NCBI RefSeq assembly: GCF_019634845.1
Contig: NZ_JAHCAQ010000003.1
Span: forward strand, 186,001 to 250,000
DNA length: 64,000 nucleotides
Direction of reading: 5' to 3'
DNA from: Dokdonella sp.
GTDB lineage: Bacteria > Pseudomonadota > Gammaproteobacteria > Xanthomonadales > Rhodanobacteraceae
In this document: one piece after another, positions 63,580 to 64,000 of the stretch
Layout of the letters: each line of letters starts with the position of its first letter
Position numbering within the stretch: position 1 is the stretch's first letter
The notes under the pieces: generated by a model
Database searches by the model: none
What the model was told of the DNA's origin: nothing
What the model saw: the letters and a program-made list of their open reading frames with translations, nothing else
Program-made: the position numbers and the translations under genes

Positions 63580-63613
63580 CTGATATTATCCTGCCGACCC
63601 GCAGGATCCAGAC

Positions 63614-63952
63614 ATGCCAAGCCGCCCCAGGACCGCCTTCCAACTCGACCCCGAACAGATGCGCGCGCATGCCGACGCGGCCAGCCGCATGCTGCGCACG
63701 CTCGGCAACGACAACCGGCTCATGATCCTGTGCCTGCTGGCACAGGGCGAACGCTCGGTGGGCCAGCTCAACGAGCGCCTCGACCTGAGCCAATCGGCGC
63801 TGTCACAGCACTTGGCCGTGCTGCGCCACGAAGGCCTCGTCGATACGCGGCGCGATGCGCAGACGATCTACTACGCGCTGGCCGCCGGCCCCGCCGAGCG
63901 CATCATCCAGACCCTGCACGACATCTACTGCGGCAGCCAGATCGCCTGTTGA
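63614..63952 (+). CDS. ArsR-family persulfide-responsive repressor (BigR/SqrR-like)
   Basis: 112 aa, winged-helix ArsR fold with the recognition region DLSQSALSQHLAVLRHEGLV (about 57-76). Two cysteines, Cys40 (MILCLLAQGER) and Cys106 (DIYCGSQ), sit where BigR (Cys42/Cys108) and SqrR (Cys41/Cys107) carry their sensing pair, which forms a disulfide or tetrasulfide in response to sulfane sulfur and releases DNA. A third Cys112 is the last residue. The gene is divergent from sqr. An AGGA Shine-Dalgarno lies upstream; a weak -10 TATTAT at 63584-63589 may serve it. Metal-sensing motifs are absent. Confidence 0.9.
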   Translation: MPSRPRTAFQLDPEQMRAHADAASRMLRTLGNDNRLMILCLLAQGERSVGQLNERLDLSQSALSQHLAVLRHEGLVDTRRDAQTIYYALAAGPAERIIQTLHDIYCGSQIAC

Positions 63953-63960
63953 AAGGCCAG

Positions 63961-63977
63961 GCGCTGCGCCGCAGCGC
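63961..63977 (+). other. Hairpin after the ArsR-family gene
   Basis: GCGCTGC (63961-63967) and GCAGCGC (63971-63977) form a 7-bp stem with a 3-nt loop, 8 bases after the stop of the regulator gene. No T-run is visible before the window edge, so a terminator is possible but unproven. Confidence 0.3.
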
Positions 63978-64000
63978 GCCCGCTGCCGGCCATCGCGGCT

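Overview
The window is very GC-rich, densely packed proteobacterial chromosome. Several things point to the gammaproteobacterial order Lysobacterales (Xanthomonadales), most likely a Rhodanobacteraceae-type genome: a lexA-imuA-imuB-dnaE2 cassette behind a GTAC-N4-GTAC operator, a large TonB-dependent receptor, MacB/ADOP-type permease arrays, epmA, and a secreted protein ending in IFGNGFDG. This placement is inference. No tRNA, rRNA, insertion sequence, integrase or CRISPR array was seen.

Layout. 1-12.8 kb is housekeeping: a nitroreductase end, an orphan 5'-3' exonuclease, a secreted TPR/beta-propeller protein, a Nudix hydrolase, MAPEG, TMEM43-like and metallo-beta-lactamase-fold genes, gamma-glutamyltransferase, a small lipoprotein, coaD, rsmD, ftsY, an AsmA-like protein, mutY, a YggX-type protein and an acetyltransferase. 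12.9-20.4 kb holds a secreted amidohydrolase divergent from the SOS mutagenesis cassette lexA-imuA-imuB-dnaE2, whose LexA operator covers the -10 element. 20.4-23.7 kb is a TonB-dependent receptor with palindromic upstream sites and a textbook terminator. 23.7-30 kb holds orn, sbcB, a DUF2461 gene, a secreted lipase paired with a second secreted protein, and another secreted protein.

30.2-49 kb is the most unusual part. One-directional genes encode a membrane-fusion adaptor, an ABC ATPase, five consecutive paralogous ~800-aa MacB/FtsX-type permeases (with a decayed N-terminal piece of a sixth between the fourth and fifth), a second ABC ATPase, an NtrC-type sigma-54 activator and its histidine kinase. 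A strong sigma-54 promoter match (TGGCA-N6-TTGCT) sits directly before the adaptor gene, so the array is probably controlled by its own two-component system. The predicted start point would make the adaptor mRNA nearly leaderless.

49-53 kb carries epmA divergent from ahpC-ahpF, with an OxyR-like site in the shared promoter and a 15-bp hairpin between ahpC and ahpF, then a DUF4199 membrane protein. 53-64 kb is minus-strand up to an ArsR-family regulator at the right edge. That regulator has the two-cysteine arrangement of the persulfide sensors BigR/SqrR and is divergent from sqr (sulfide:quinone reductase). Downstream of sqr follow a YgaP-type membrane protein, an RND efflux pump with lipoprotein adaptor, a heme-binding DUF3365 protein, an OsmC protein, thioredoxin TrxC, an AhpD-like protein, a DUF442-type cysteine lipoprotein and a second SQR-like flavoprotein. 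This looks like one sulfide/thiol-stress operon; ppsR follows it.
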